Below are positions 39,952 through 50,741 of a stretch of DNA of 64,000 nucleotides, one piece after another (the stretch's first letter is position 1; every line of letters begins with the position of its first letter). The stretch is from assembly GCA_025266875.1 (NCBI GenBank), contig JALLLT010000027.1, positions 124,001-188,000 of the forward strand, in the 5' to 3' direction. The notes below the pieces were generated by a model. That model saw nothing but the letters and a program-made list of their open reading frames with translations, was not told where the DNA came from and did not search any database. The DNA comes from Fennellomyces sp. T-0311. Taxonomy: Eukaryota > Mucoromycota > Mucoromycetes > Mucorales > Lichtheimiaceae. The translations under genes were made by a program, and so were the position numbers.

Positions 39952-41514
39952 ATGTCCAAGGAGCGTGCCCCATTAAAAACAAAATCTACAAATGAGGCTT
40001 CTAATGCCGAAAACAGCCCTCATGGTAAATAATGCTCGAGATTCTTGAACCATTTCATGTTAAAGCGACTCAAATGCAGATGCCACGAAGAAGAAGAAGT
40101 CGGCGACAGCAGAATCCACCGATTTAAAGCGTAAATCTTCTCCAAAAGGGAAAAGTAAGGAAGATTTCGATAAGCATCGGCTTGAATTAGATTATGCTAA
40201 AACTTGCTTATTCATTCCAAAGAGAGAACCGTCGTACCATTACCCCCTGGTTGGTCAGTAGCCCGTCATCCAAAATTCCCGGAACAGAATAACCCACGAC
40301 TCTGCATTAACTTACGTGGCGAGATGTGTAAGATATCTGAAAAGACTCTCCAAACCATGAAACCGATTCAACAAAAGGGACGAAGAGATGCTATCAAGAT
40401 GCGTTTCGTAGACGCACAGGGTAGACATTCGATTATTTCATTCTTTTTGGCCGAAGTAATGGCTGCAACATTCTACGAAGGATACGACATAAACAAGCAC
40501 TATATCTTCTACAGAGATGGCGAGGACACCAATTGCGCTTGGGAAAATCTGGTGGTGTGCGATTTGCCGACGTATCAAACCCTTATGATTGCCAGGCTAG
40601 AAAAGGCTAATCCTGGTTCGAAATTCGCGGTTATTAAGAACATGCCTAACGGCATGACATTCAGTCGCTATCTCGTTTCGAATGACGGCCGAGTATACAG
40701 CCTTACAGTTCATCGATTCATTAAGCCAAGAAAAATCTCTTCTGCACCAGTAGTAATGTACAGTGACCGCGTCGATGGAGAGCAGGCGCATAAACTATAC
40801 ATAGACGGGCGCAAAGTCGCCATGTCCACCTTCAAAAGCCATCAGGATGTCGACATCGTGGGTGATCTCGTTCCCGAAAAACGGCCAAAGGCGAAATACA
40901 GACAAATTAAAAGTACCGTCAGAAAGCCAATGCCATCGATTACGGAAGAGACTAAATGGCGACCGGTGGGCATTCTCCCTTGGCACAAACTGTCGTTCAG
41001 CCACTACGAAGTATCAGACGTAGGACATGTCCGCTTAGTGCACACGGATGAGTGCATCAGACCGGACTACACCCGTAGCGGGTTTCCAAAAGTGAAGATG
41101 GTTTGTGACGAGAAGAAGGTTGCAGATGATCAATGTATCGCCACACTCGCTGAACCGCATATGATACGAGTGTCCCGTCTTGTCGCAAACTCATTTATCG
41201 GCGGCTACAGCAAAGAGAAAGGCTTTGTGGAACACATTAATGGAGATATACAGGATAACCGCGTGGAAAATCTCAAATGGGCGACACCATTGTTTAGAGC
41301 GAGGAACTGTCCTACGTGGCGTCGAGTCGTGGTTACATTGGTCGACGACCCGGACGACAGCAAAGAATTTCGCTGTATGACAGAAGCTGAACGTGAACTA
41401 CTTACTCCTTTCGCCAAAGAACGTCGCCAAAAGAAGTTTGCTTACGGCGAGTCGGTGACGCGAGAAGTCAACTGGGATGGCCAGATACGTTCTGCTATAA
41501 TTCAAGTATTTTAA
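39952..41514 (+). CDS. HNH/NUMOD4-like protein, gene B
   Basis: Three exons (39952-40024, 40080-40154, 40223-41514), 479 residues. The basic, Lys/Ser-rich N-terminus encoded by the first two exons looks like a nuclear signal. Three units of one fold can be read. Unit 1: CINLRGEMCKI, FFLAEVMAATFYEGYD, YIFYRDGEDTNCAWENLVV. Unit 2: FSRYLVSNDGRVYSL. Unit 3: KWRPVGILPWHKLSFSHYEVSDVGHVRLV (in two parts), IRVSRLVANSFIGGY, then FVEHINGDIQDNRVENLKW, a good HNH_3 block with His, Asn and the second Asn kept. The tail VVVTLVDDPDDSKEF ... VNWDGQIRSAIIQVF matches gene A. HNH/NUMOD4 proteins are typically phage or organellar nucleases; here the gene has introns and a nuclear setting. Nuclease activity is uncertain. 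Confidence 0.8.
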
Positions 41515-42780
41515 TATTGATTGTACGTAGATATAATAGTTTGAATACATAATAAAGAAGCACGAGTACTATCGATGAATGTGACTCGACAGAACAGTGA
41601 GTCTTATTATTATGTACTTTCACAAACAACGGTGATTTCTTATGTTCAAAACAGGCGAAGATACGTAATGGCGAGCTACATACGTAGATGCGAGTTAGCC
41701 TTTCACTTTAATAACATGTCATTGGTATGATGATGAATATGGTGGTAGTTGTCTTTCTTTTTTGACCGATAAACTTATGTTGCTTCGCGGGATGAACTAT
41801 GGAAACTGATCAAATCAGTGGAAATGTGCTTGTACTATATGCATGACGTTGCCAGCACCCATGGTGTTCTAGCTTTGTACATAGCTTCCTCTCGGATATG
41901 TGCCCTTTGCTTTTAGCAGTTTTGAGTTTCTGTTTTCCACTACTATTAACGTACATGCCCTAAACCCGGTTCTTTGTATCCTACGATACTTCTTAATCGA
42001 TGGCAGTCATACATTCAAAAATAACATATTTTTTGAGCTGTATTCGCATGCACTGAAAATATAGGAACATCAACAAAAGGCTATTACTTATGGAAAAGCC
42101 AAAAAAAAAGTACTTATGCATGGTGGACACCAAAGAGATTTGCTCACGTACTATTAAAATGACGTGCTATATCATACTAGCTGAAAATGTATGTTTATTT
42201 GGTGGAAGATGATTGACCTGCTCCTATAGGCATAAGGTCACTTCCTTGCGGTACGAAGAATAGTACAACCATGTCTGAAAAAAACCCTTTAGGGAGAAAA
42301 AGGACAGGTCGGATTTGAAAAATAGTGGCGAGGTGCTTGGGATTTTAGTGGGAGATAATGCTATGATAGATATCATCACGCATATCATGTGCGTTGGGTT
42401 ATGGTGTGGTTAGTAGGGGCATGTAAGGCGACTTCAGGGCTGGTTCTTCTTCTCCGACTTCAGCAGTTGGGTGACTCAGGTAGTCGATCTTGCGTGGCGC
42501 TATATCATACTAAAGCGTCACAAAAACTACTGTCTTTGGATTATTTTGGTATTCATACTTCCCATATGGTTTATAAAAGTACATAATATCTTAATCATGA
42601 CCTTTGATCCGCTTTTATGAGTATCTATATGATAACGAAGCAGCATTAAATCTAATCTAGTCAGATATAGGTATGAAGGAATATCAATGTGTTTTTCTGG
42701 TTCCGGCTTTTCACATGTTGGTCAACTGTTGTAGCCCGCATTCTGATGTCTAAGATTTATCTTTACTTGAACTTAGCCTT
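41515..42780. other. Spacer between gene B and dienelactone hydrolase relic
   Basis: AT-rich, no recognisable gene, RNA or mobile element. The missing N-terminal half of the dienelactone hydrolase was looked for here in all frames and not found. Confidence 0.45.
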
Positions 42781-43237
42781 CTTGTTCGTCGAGGCACTGA
42801 ATACGGTGAAGGCAGCTGTCACGTGCTATGGTACCTCACCTGCCGATTTGTTTGATGTACGCAGTATTACCAGACAGACAGCCGTTCAGGGTCATCTTGG
42901 TGGAAAGGACACAATATGTGGATTCAGTGATCCAGCAGCAGGTGATTTGTATATTCGAATCAATTGAGCATGAAACTAAACCCGCATGCTAGCGGATGTG
43001 TTGGAGTTCAATTTGGAGGAGAATGCCTTGAAGACTGCCGAAATCTTCCGTTATCCTGATCAAGGCCATGCGTTCCTCAATGGCACGGATCGGAGTGCTC
43101 AAAAACGCAACGAGTTGAGATTCGTCAACAAGGATACTGACCCTAAGTCGGCAGCGTTAAAGGTCAGAGATTTGGTTTGGCCGAGGATCAGCGCATTTTT
43201 CATCAATAACTTGGGTGGTGATACCAAAGTCGATTAA
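42781..43237 (+). pseudogene. 5'-truncated dienelactone hydrolase relic
   Basis: Only the C-terminal half of a dienelactone hydrolase-family alpha/beta hydrolase is present: NTVKAAVTCYGTSPADL and GHLGGKDTICGFSDPAAA. A normal 51-nt intron follows (42942-42992, GTGATT...CTAG), then YPDQGHAFLN, which carries the catalytic-triad His, and a natural stop. The upstream half with the nucleophile Cys is absent and there is no credible start, so the copy should be non-functional. The part that remains is open and conserved, suggesting a fairly recent truncation. Confidence 0.7.
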
Positions 43238-44977
43238 TAAGATGTAAGCCGATTCTGTACATGCAAATTGTTTACGTATAGCGAGTGCGATGATTAAGTA
43301 TCTGCCTTTTACTTTCTTGGGCATCACGCTGGGCTTGATACAGCACGGTCTTGATATTCATTCAAAAGACTTTTTGCAGCTTCGCCTAGCACTAAAGCGA
43401 CTTGCGACTGAAGTAAGCTGCGCCACTTTTGTATTTTCTTTTAGTTGCTGATTTCGACACGCAAATGTTGAACACAGCAAAATTCAGAAACCAGTGAGAA
43501 TCACTTGGGCCGCCTGGCATTTGTAAACTTTGAATAGTAGATATATTCATTCGTATTCATGCAAGCGACAGCAGAAATTGGCCATCCGCTTTTGGTAATT
43601 TGCCAAAAACGGTCTTAGCAGGAAGATGTCGTGTAGAAGTTTTTCAAGTGTCCACAGAGTAGTTGGATGCTGCATTTTACCATGGAAACATTGCGCGTTG
43701 TATAGGAAGCGGTTGGTAGTTACTGGGGGCGATGGGAGTTGTTTTCCTTTTTTTCTGTATTGTTTATTGTTTTCCGTCCAGCTCGCGACTTGCCAAATTC
43801 GCACGCCGCCGCCAAAGAGCATAAAAGGCGACTTTGCATGCCGCGCACCTCTTTCTTTTTCTTCAAGTCAACTCTCTTTCCCGGATCAGGTTCGTGGACA
43901 ATAATCCGTCATGATCGCTGTAAAAGCACTTGAGGCATCTTGGGTGTGAGTCCGTCAGCATTGGGGATACGCTGTGCACTTGGGTGATTCCGGTGCCTGT
44001 CGTGGCAGAGGGGTAACGCCAGTCGGAATCGACTGAAAGCTCTACACCTTTGAGCCGGAAAGAAGTTGCCTGCCCACGTTCCATGATGAGCTATAGTAGA
44101 AGTGCCCCTTGTGTTTGATTCTTTATGAGCAACAAGTCTACTTTCTGAGAACGTCTCTTTTAAACCAAATAAGAAAATGACAATAAACTATGCCTTGCGC
44201 CCTCATAAGAATGTCTTTGAATCAACTGAAGCGGTTGCCATTGCAAACATAATCAGGCAATGCGTTGCCTAAAAAACTGTTTTGTTTATGAGGAATGAAT
44301 GTTCCGCGGTCAAACGGATCGTGCTGCGTTATGATCCCAAAGTCAATGTCGTGTTGCCGACTTTCAGAGATCAGTACACTTTCTCGAAGCAATACGCTCA
44401 GGTTATGCAAGCTCAATGAACGTTGCTGTCGTTTGAATCGTGCTGCATTTCACGGGTGCACGCGCGCATCAGCTATTGCTATAGTTCTGAACACTTCCTG
44501 GAGTCGTGCTTGTACCAGGTACCACTAAATTCATGCAAACTTATCTGCTACTGCTACAGACGATGATGAAAACAATCTCTCATGAGATTCCACTGACATT
44601 GCGTCCATAACGAATAAGGGTAGGAGCCACTCGGTCCAGAAAAAGCATTAGTACAAGTGGCAGCTTGTGCATATAAGGCAGCACTGTCCTTGAACGGTTG
44701 AATATGTAGTCTTCGAAATCCTTATATAGAATCAAACAAGGCCAAACAGTCCCGGCGACAATAGTGCAGTAGTATGGCTTATAATGGGATATGGATGAAC
44801 ACTCGTTTATTAAGTGTAGTTGTTTTGAAGATTCCACGAATCGTCACTCAAAATCAAACTAGACAGATCTGGGTCCTGCTCGACTGGAGTGGGTGGCATC
44901 AATGTTGTTTTCGGATAGAGTATAGACCGGAGATCAAAGCCGGCGCCAATAACTACGTTCATTTCTGTTTGCACTAT
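43238..44977. other. Spacer between two relics
   Basis: Short open frames on both strands (for example minus 44222-44416 and 44580-44837) look mildly protein-like in composition but match no family I recognise. They may be further decayed gene fragments. No RNA gene or repeat seen. Confidence 0.4.
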
Positions 44978-45790
44978 CTACTGCAGATCATCAAACAGCT
45001 GTTGTAGTTGTTCTTGTTGTTGTTACTGCTGTTGCTGTTGTTGCTGCTATTGTTGTTGTTGGTGTTGTTGTGGTTGTAATACTTGCTGCTGCACTAGTTG
45101 CCGAGAATATCCAATACTAGTATTGACGGATGGAATAAAACTATATGATTGTTAGTTGTCTGTAATCTGATAGTGCTGGATATTTACATCTGTTGCTGGT
45201 GCTGCCGTTGAAGATGCTGGGGGTTGCAGAATGTTGTTGAGGTGGTGATTTTTTGCTCGGTTCACGTGATCGCTGTTTGCCCAGTGATGTCTTGCCTTGC
45301 GGCTTCACGTTGGCAAAAGTAATCGGTAACCAGTCATAGGGCTGCTGTATGTTTGATTGGGGTATCGATACTTCAACACTGCTACTCGGAGGCGCTCCTA
45401 CGGCTGACGAGACAGACATTGCCGTGGTACCGTTGGAAGACAGAGTGGGCGCTGATGAATCGGCATTTCGTGATGGTGAATGGCTGCCGAAAACAATATT
45501 AGATCTTTGGTAGTACTTTTGCTCCAAATAAGGCAGCATTTCTGTGAGCATCGAATCGTCTTTTTGACGGCTGATGGTTGGCCAAAGCCCATAGTTTTGG
45601 CCATAGTTCGTTCGAAAGAAATTTCGCTAAAGGCAACGACTCTTTCTGACTTGAGTTCTCTAAGCGAACCTGCAAAGCCTTGACAATGGCATGCAGAGTA
45701 GGAGGTGATTTGCACAAGTCTGCAAGTTCGCTGGTAGGTATCGTGTGTGCGATATTCAGATTTTATGACGTTGGGTAATCCAATCAACAA
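44978..45790 (-). pseudogene. Decayed VHS-domain protein gene with Q-rich tail
   Basis: Minus-strand pieces resemble a VHS-domain trafficking adaptor: ELADLCKSPPTLHAIVKAL in one frame, then RTNYGQNYGLWPTISRQKDD (compare the VHS 'NCG.xF' segment) in another frame, leading into DSMLTEMLPYLEQKYYQ and a Ser/Pro-rich linker (YDWLPITFANVKPQGKTSL). The C-terminal polyglutamine tract reads CAR codons with TAG at 45047-45049 and TAA at 45023-45025, each one C-to-T change from CAG or CAA, then QLFDDLQ and a stop at 44978-44980. The frame change in the VHS part plus two nonsense codons argue for a dead gene. Its 5' end lies close to the divergent EMC4 gene. Confidence 0.5.
44999..45095 (-). repeat. CAA/CAG-rich (polyglutamine) tract
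   Basis: Near-continuous CAR codons on the minus strand, interrupted by two stops. The plus strand reads as TTG/CTG repeats. Part of the VHS-gene relic. Confidence 0.8.
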
Positions 45791-45823
45791 GTCCGACGTG
45801 CTGCCACCACTTTACTTCACATC

Positions 45824-46606
45824 ATGACGAACTGGTCGATCGATTATGCATCAATAAACGGAAAGAGGTTAGCAACGCGACCAAACAAGTGGACAATGGC
45901 TTACATGGAATAGAGGAAAATCTCCCATTGCAAACCCGGTTGGATTTGAACATGGCGCTCTCCAAAACACCAAAGCCTCAGTAACGAGAAAACGCGAATC
46001 ACAATGCAACCAGTATCTAAACATCTTGGTTCTACGCAGAAATCGGCAAAACCCACAGCCCAGGAAACACAGAACGATACTGCATTGAAGATCCGAGTAG
46101 GGATTCAATGGACCCGATTGATATAAAAGACTGACAGTGCTGCTATAGAGAGCCTGGGACGTGGCGTGGAGCCCAGCCAAGAGCATACCCATGAACGCAT
46201 TCATGCTCTATATGACCGGAAATGGCGTGCAGATCTTCAGTGTGATGATTACTGCTATGCTTTTCTTCCAGCCAGCAAAAGCTATCATGTCCATCCAGCA
46301 GAGTAAGACAACGGATATAATCGCATATGACCAGGAACTCACTCCGGAACCAAAGCATTTTCACGTTTTGATTCAAAAGAAGCTGCGGCAGAACTCATGG
46401 TTCCAAAGCTGGTGTTCCTTGGTCTGCATATTTTAACCATGTTGCTTGGTGTGTACAAGGTGAACGCAATGGGCTTGCTTCCAACCACAACCTCGGATTG
46501 GCTGGCATTTCTGCCGCACAAGCAGGTAAAACGGCTTTTTTAGGTATTTTAACTTAGCAATCTGACCTTTACTTCACTGTAGGTCCTCGAATACGTTGCC
46601 CTGTAA
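45824..46606 (+). CDS. ER membrane protein complex subunit 4 (EMC4)
   Basis: Six exons (45824-45867, 45914-45980, 46040-46096, 46149-46302, 46356-46522, 46583-46606), 170 residues; all phases close. EMC inserts tail-anchored and polytopic proteins into the ER membrane. Landmarks, with my recall of the animal protein: MTNWSIDYAS at the start, IANPVGFEHG (animal PVGY), AQETQNDTALKIRRAWDVAW (animal QETD...CWDIAL), SPAKSIPMNAFMLYMTGNG, IFSVMITAMLFFQPAKAIMS, and MGLLPTTTSDWLAFLPHKQ. Two hydrophobic segments. The gene is tight, with introns of 45-60 nt. It starts a few tens of bases from the divergent VHS relic. Confidence 0.93.
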
Positions 46607-46805
46607 CCATCATACACAGCTCGTTGTATCTAATCTAGCATGGGATAGGGTACCTCGACATTATACAATAAAAATTAATGACAAGCATTTTACTGCAAAG
46701 CGAGTCGATCGCGTATATATATACGTTGATTACGCTATTTAATAGTGTTACTTGACCTCTTCTGGTACATGCGTAAAGTATCTAGAACAAAGCTAGATGG
46801 GGCGG

Positions 46806-47676
46806 CTAGAGTGTATCAGTGTGGTTCAATGCGGCGGACAGCTTTGTCGAAATCCTTTTGCAAAACCATCGGGCTGGTCTTGTATTAGTGTAGAGCACTA
46901 CAATGGCAGTGCCGTTGATAGAGATCATCACCGCTAGAATGCATCGACCTATGGACGCCACACGCAGATCCTGAATGGCCTGCGTGTCGCTTGGGCTGAT
47001 AAAGATGTTGCTCGACTTGAACGTTGGCGAGCTGTACGCAGTTGTTTGACCCACTGCAGAAAGGTCAAACATATGGTATAGAGAGAAAGGGTAACCCAAT
47101 ATAAAGTCAGCGGTATGGGCATTATGAAGGTAGTGGCCATGTATTCTGAATTGTACAGCAAAAAGAAACGGGATAACGGGGTCTCAGAGAAAAGGGATGG
47201 ACGGAAGACATCACCAAACCATTTAACCCGATACTGGCCAGGACTTGCAGTTAGTTGAAGGATATCGAATACGTGAGAGCGAATCCAAGGATGAACACCT
47301 GGTCTTCTGCAATGTTGCTGACCATAAGCAACATTCCACTGGCATTAATTAAGCCTAGTGTCCCCAGTGCAGTCCCAAGGATACCACATAAAAGTCCAAC
47401 AGCAACTGGTAACTGATAGAGATTCTTGGAAGTACAGTTTCGAATCAGAACGGTGCCAATAAACATGGCAAGGAATGTACTGAAAACAGTTGCGATAATA
47501 TCCAAGCCGAGAGACGCAAACTCGCAGTAATTGTTTGGATTGAAGTGAAAAACAGAAGTCGCTTCGTTTTTCAAAGTTATTGTTAGAGCGATTAATAACG
47601 TAGTTTCTATTGGAAAAGCACCTCTAGACAGCTTTTTTTCTTCACTATTATGTACAGATTCCCTCTCTTTGCTCAT
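46806..47676 (-). CDS. Multi-pass membrane protein of unknown function
   Basis: Two exons (47273-47676, 46806-47145) with a 127-nt intron, 247 residues; the phase closes. Charged cytosolic N-terminus (SKERESVHNSEEKKLSRG), then hydrophobic segments: IETTLLIALTITL; the GLDIIATVFSTFLAMFIGTVLI helix in two parts; a Gly-rich LPVAVGLLCGILGTALGTLG; VFILGFALT into the second exon. The second exon has a His/Tyr-rich loop (HGHYLHNAHTADF) and a last helix near VASIGRCILAVMISING before a basic tail. I recognise no family. The long intron contains alternative acceptors, but they lead to stops. Confidence 0.65.
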
Positions 47677-47702
47677 GCTGTGTCACAAGTTCCCATCTTG
47701 CC

Positions 47703-48436
47703 CTACTCATCCTCGCTGTCGTCACTGCTATAAGCTGCCATAAGTGACGAAAGCGTATTTGATCCCACTGATTTCTGCTCTTTCTGCTCTGTAGGTTTAG
47801 GTTTCTTTGCCTCTGGTTGGTCATCACCATCGTCGTCATCTTTTTCGTCAGATGACCGCTTCTTTTTGACAATTACTAAACCATCCAATGCATTCTTAGA
47901 AGACTTGCGTCGTGTAGCGTTCGTTGTGGTCGATGGTTTTGGGTTTTGAGGAGCAGGCGGTTCTGTCTTTGTGGCAGTGTTTCGTGTCTGTTCCACCGCT
48001 CTAAACGTACAGTCCACTGTAAATCTGCTTTGACGTTCAACAGAGAGAAACACACCTTCTGAATGCGTCAAGCTCTTCGCGTTCCTTTTCCCTTTGTTCG
48101 ATATCCAACTTCTCTTGCACATCCGACAAAGTTTGATAGTATTCAGCTTCTTCGTCATCCACGCGTTTGATTAGATTGCTTAGACGTGTCTGCTCCTGGA
48201 ATAGCTCTTCCTTGATATTTTTCTGTTCCTGCAATCGTTCATACAGTGTACGGGGATCGTAATCTTCTTGTGGTGCACTGGTACTGCTGCCTTGCATGAA
48301 AGGGTAAGAATCTCCATCACAAAACCCATCATGTCTTTGCGAATTCGCAAAAAAAAGTCATACTTTCTTGTTCTCCATCGCGCTTAATTTCTTCTTCTTT
48401 GTTCTGGTCGACTACTGATCGAGACACAAATTTCAT
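47703..48436 (-). CDS. FAM192A/NIP30-domain nuclear protein (PSME3-interacting type)
   Basis: Three exons (48364-48436, 48056-48290, 47703-48000), 201 residues. The N-terminal NIP30 domain reads MKFVSRSVVDQNKEEE, then EDYDPRTLYERLQEQKNIKEEL, then a long charged helix (DDEEAEYYQTLSDVQEKL). The C-terminal half is disordered and basic/acidic with NALDGLVIVKKKR, equivalent to the conserved 'NALAGL...KKK' segment, and ends SSDDSEDE. In animals the protein binds the nuclear proteasome activator PA28-gamma; the fungal role is not established. Its stop lies just beyond the ATG of the membrane protein gene downstream (26 nt apart, same strand). Confidence 0.88.
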
Positions 48437-49052
48437 TTTGTAGAATACAAAGCTTGCACTGAGTTTCGCTTGGTTGTCGAAAAATTCAAACCTCGAACGC
48501 GCTTTGCTTGTTGCTGGACGCTGTCAAAGCAACTCGGATATAGGTTTTATGAATGACGTTGATACAGGCATCAGATTCTTTATATTGTTGGTTTCGGTTG
48601 GATCTGCTGAACTTGACCTTTTCTGCACTTAAATAACTTAGCAGCATTCGTGGTACTAAGCTCGTCGATGGAATAATATTGCTGCTACCTGGCTACAGCT
48701 ATCACTATGGCTACATTGTCTTTAAAGCCGATATATATTGACAACTAGCTTTGGAACTTTTGATTGTGGGTTTCCTAAAAAGCAGATTCTCTTGCTTATA
48801 TGTACTGCTACTATCTGTGAGATATTTCATCTGGATGTATACAAATTATTGCACGTACATAAATGATCAGCGGAATACTATTGCTAAACTTGACAGCTCT
48901 GTTGCCATCCGTAGGTATGAACAGCCAAAGCTACTCATCCAACACAACGTTGATGCGTCGTCGCATGCTGCGGGCAACCAATTTAATTGCGCGCATATAC
49001 AAGAGAACAAAATTTTTTTGCTTTCATTCATTTGGAGAACCTCCTGTCTACC
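48437..49052. promoter_or_regulatory. Divergent promoter region of FAM192A-like and La genes
   Basis: A 616-bp head-to-head spacer. Short open frames within it have no motifs. No defined element could be assigned. Confidence 0.35.
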
Positions 49053-50377
49053 ATGGATATCGACGCCAAGATCCGCAAGCAAGTTGAATTCTACTTTAGC
49101 GACTCGAACTTTCCGTTCGATAAGTACCTCTATTTGCTGTCGAAGAAGAACAGCGAGGGCTGTAAGCAGCATGACAATAGTCTGGCGTTAGGGGCACCCG
49201 CGATCTGACATAACAAAAACCTGAACATTAGGGATCCCTCTGTCTACGATCGCAAGTTTCAAGAAAATGAAAATGCTGACTGAAGATCAGGAGAAGGTTG
49301 TCGCTGCTTTGCGTGCCGAGAAGTCAGACTTGTTTGAATTGAATGAAGCGGGCAACGAGATCCGCCGTACAAAGCCTTTGCTCGAACAGAACTTCGTCGA
49401 GCGCTCAATCTATGCTGTATGTAACAAGCCGTATGACTATGTAATGCCAAAGAGTTGCTGAAAATTGGTTATAGAAAGGATTCCCCTTGGTTGACGAAGG
49501 CGCTGAGAAGCCTCTGGATGAACTGATGACCCTGCAGGATCAGATCGAGGAATTTTTTACCGAACACGGAAAGGTCCTCGCTGTACGTCTCCGCAAGACT
49601 GATAAAACACAGGAAGCTCCTTCCAAGTTCAAGGTATGATTAGATCGACGAAAATGAGCAGGAGCATGTCTAATGCCTCGGCAATAGGGCAGCGTTTTTG
49701 TTGAATTTGCTGATGTGCCTACCGCTGAAGCAGTTGTCCGTAAAGATCTCAAGTTTAACGACAAGGAGCTTATTTTGAAGACAAAGTATGAGCAATAATC
49801 CTGATATCCATTTGCTTTTAACTTACCATTCGCTACAGGAGAGCTTATCTTGACGAAAAGACCGAGAAATACAAGAACCAGCCACGAAACAACAATCGCA
49901 ATAAGAAGTTCAATGCATTCGTATTTGAACGAGAACAGGGAATGAACAGAAAGCGCAAAAATAACGACAACAACAAGAATGGCAACAAGAAGCAGAAGGG
50001 CAACAAGTATGAACAACAAAAGAACAGTGAAGAGGCATACGAAGGTGCCAACCCCCGCTTGCTCAAGTTCCGAAATGCCGATGATCTGGACGACGCCGCC
50101 CTTCGAGAGCTGGTTGGCAATGATCAGATCGAGTCTCTCACTAAGCGGGAGGATGGCACCGGTTATATTCTGTTGTCGTCGGGTGATGCTCGTGCTAAGG
50201 CAACGAGCTTGTGGAAAAACTCTGCCAAAGTCCGATTCTTCCGTGCAACTGGTAAGCGAGCCATCCCCCATCGAACCGCTTTGGTTAACATACTCTTTTA
50301 CAGGTGCTGAAACAAAGGAATTCGACGGAGAGGCTGTTGCCGGTGATAAGGCCAAGGCGGAAAACGAGGATCAATAA
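49053..50377 (+). CDS. La protein (RNA polymerase III transcript chaperone)
   Basis: Six exons (49053-49161, 49232-49416, 49475-49633, 49688-49785, 49839-50251, 50304-50377), 345 residues. Nuclear protein that binds the UUU-OH 3' end of nascent pol III RNAs such as pre-tRNAs. The La motif fills residues ~5-90 (IRKQVEFYFSDSNFPFDKYL, WIPLSTIASFKKMK), followed by RRM1 (~105-195: KGFPLVDEGAEKPLDELMTL, GSVFVEFADVPTAEAVV), a basic Asn/Lys-rich linker (NRKRKNNDNNKNGNKKQKG), and a C-terminal domain of xRRM type (DGTGYILLSSGDARAKATSL, SAKVRFFRATG). The order and length fit fungal La better than LARP proteins. Convergent to the Rim15-like gene. Confidence 0.94.
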
Positions 50378-50741
50378 ATAGTTAAATACATATTCATTCA
50401 GCATTCTACATTTCAATAACAAAAGCAATATTTCCTTGTACGTGTACTTTAAAAAATACGCCTTAGTTCTCATGGGTACGTACAAGTAGCACCATGTACA
50501 TAACCACACTTCTCTCAAGCATTTGTATGGGTTAGAGAGGAACGGTACCACCCATTTAAACATACATATATACTAGTACTGAATAATGAATTGCTGTATA
50601 AATATCCAAAATCGGCTTGCTGTTGTTGACTTTATTAAGAAATGAGGTTAAAGATGTAAATTTGTAAATTGGTGGTTGTGTTTGAACGATACGTAGAAAA
50701 TCTAGAACGGAAATTGTTTTTTTTTTACACAAATGTGGGGA
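50378..50741. other. Convergent 3' spacer
   Basis: Holds the 3' UTRs of La and the Rim15-like gene, with AT-rich sequence and poly(T) near 50718. Nothing else seen. Confidence 0.5.

Noticed and set aside
44978..45095. Stop codons in a polyglutamine tract as evidence for a reassigned genetic code
   Set aside because: Intact genes in the window (for example Vma8 and EMC4 with TAA, La with TAA, the four-exon eEF1B with TAA) end normally at UAR codons, so simple nonsense mutation is the better reading.
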